Of a DNA stretch of 6,228 nt, positions 5,518-6,228 are shown in pieces. Every line of letters starts with the position of its first letter. Within the stretch, counting starts at the first letter, position 1. The stretch is taken from positions 1-6,228 of the forward strand of contig URLQ01000155.1 of the NCBI GenBank assembly GCA_900548745.1. Direction: 5' to 3'. Origin of the DNA: an uncultured Prevotella sp. (GTDB lineage: Bacteria > Bacteroidota > Bacteroidia > Bacteroidales > Bacteroidaceae). Under the pieces are notes generated by a model. The model saw only the letters and a program-made list of their open reading frames with translations. It was not told the DNA's origin and did not search any database. The position numbers and the translations under genes were made by a program.

Positions 5518-6228
5518 ATGGCACAACAGAAAAGAGACTATTATGAGGTGCTCGGCGTCAGCAAAGGTGCCTCGGAAGACGAGATAAAGAAGGCATACAG
5601 AAAGATTGCCATAAAATATCATCCTGACCGTAACCCTGGAGACAAGGTTGCGGAGGAGAAATTCAAAGAGGCTGCTGAAGCATACGACGTGCTACACGAC
5701 CCACAGAAGAGACAGCAATACGACCAGTTCGGATTTGATGGTCCGATGGGCGGCGGTGCCGGAGGCTTCGGTGGGGGCTTTGGCGGAGGCTTCAGCATGG
5801 ACGACATCTTCTCTATGTTCGGCGATGTATTCGGAGGACATGGAGGTGGCTTCGGAGGCGGTTTCGGAGGACAACGTGGCGGCAGACCGGCACAACATCG
5901 CGGTGCAGACCTGCGTCTGAAAGTTAGACTGTCGCTGGAAGAGATCGCTAGCGGAGTAACAAAGAAATTCAAGGTAAAGAAAGACGTCACCTGCTCACAC
6001 TGCCATGGAAGCGGCGCAGAAGCCGGCAGCGGTAAGGAAACCTGCCCAACCTGTCATGGAAGCGGAGTGGTAACACGTACCACACAGAGTCTCTTCGGCA
6101 TGATGCAGACCCAGACCGTATGCCCTACCTGCGAAGGCGAAGGCATGGTAATAAAGAACAAGTGTAAGGCTTGTGGCGGCACTGGCGTTGTAAAAGGCGA
6201 GGAAGTGGTTGAGATAAACATTCCTGCT
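5518..6228 (+). CDS. dnaJ: DnaJ, Hsp40 co-chaperone (partial, runs off the right edge)
   Basis: The first 237 residues of a class I (type A) J-protein, with roughly 150 residues of the usual length missing beyond the window. DnaJ delivers unfolded proteins to DnaK and stimulates its ATPase. The J domain spans about 6-70 with the essential HPD at 35-37. A Gly/Phe-rich linker (72-123) contains the segment MDDIFSMFGDVFGG and two imperfect G/F repeat blocks. The start of the first substrate-binding domain follows (GADLRLKVRLSLEEI), then a complete zinc-binding domain with four CxxCxGxG motifs: C159/C162 (CSHCHGSG), C176/C179 (CPTCHGSG), C202/C205 (CPTCEGEG) and C216/C219 (CKACGGTG). The ATG at 5518 lies 4 bp after the grpE stop, so the two are surely co-transcribed. 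All key residues visible are intact. Confidence 0.95.
   Translation, partial: MAQQKRDYYEVLGVSKGASEDEIKKAYRKIAIKYHPDRNPGDKVAEEKFKEAAEAYDVLHDPQKRQQYDQFGFDGPMGGGAGGFGGGFGGGFSMDDIFSMFGDVFGGHGGGFGGGFGGQRGGRPAQHRGADLRLKVRLSLEEIASGVTKKFKVKKDVTCSHCHGSGAEAGSGKETCPTCHGSGVVTRTTQSLFGMMQTQTVCPTCEGEGMVIKNKCKACGGTGVVKGEEVVEINIPA

Overview
The window looks like a piece of chromosome from a Bacteroidales bacterium, most likely a Prevotella-like member of the Bacteroidota. Three things point there. Three intergenic regions carry promoters of the Bacteroidota type (TTTG, 19-21 bp spacer, TAnnTTTG), start codons are preceded by A/T-rich stretches and not by strong Shine-Dalgarno sites, and the GrpE, DnaJ and ABC-F proteins have the expected character. 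The genus is an inference.

Layout, left to right. (1) A small minus-strand gene (46-246) encodes a 66-residue protein with a clear signal peptide, and it has its own consensus promoter. (2) A 465-bp A/T-rich divergent intergenic region (247-711) holds that promoter, a 15-bp dyad, a pair of 24-bp near-identical direct repeats with a 45-bp period, and a second exact consensus promoter that reads right. (3) A solitary restriction-modification gene (712-3018) joins a PD-(D/E)XK nuclease domain, a gamma-class N6-adenine methyltransferase and one target-recognition domain in a single chain, i.e. a type IIG enzyme related to BcgI and type I HsdM/HsdS. Its frame stays open for 43 codons beyond an amber stop. 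(4) A 250-bp gap holds a weak terminator candidate, a promoter, a hairpin and a possible 16-codon leader peptide. (5) An ABC-F ATPase of the YbiT group (3269-4882) follows, then grpE (4941-5513) and dnaJ (5518 to the window edge, partial).

The right half is a protein-quality and translation module: a ribosome-associated ABC-F protein, then the nucleotide-exchange factor and J-protein of the DnaK chaperone machine. grpE and dnaJ are only 4 bp apart. The left half is accessory: the restriction gene is visibly more A/T-rich than the chaperone genes and has no partner methylase, specificity or controller gene beside it.

The observations most worth following are the asymmetric ABC-F protein, in which one composite ATP site has lost nearly all its key residues while the other is intact, the single-chain R-M enzyme with its amber stop and internal A9 tract, and the paired direct repeats just upstream of its promoter. 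I see no mobile element, CRISPR array, tRNA or rRNA.
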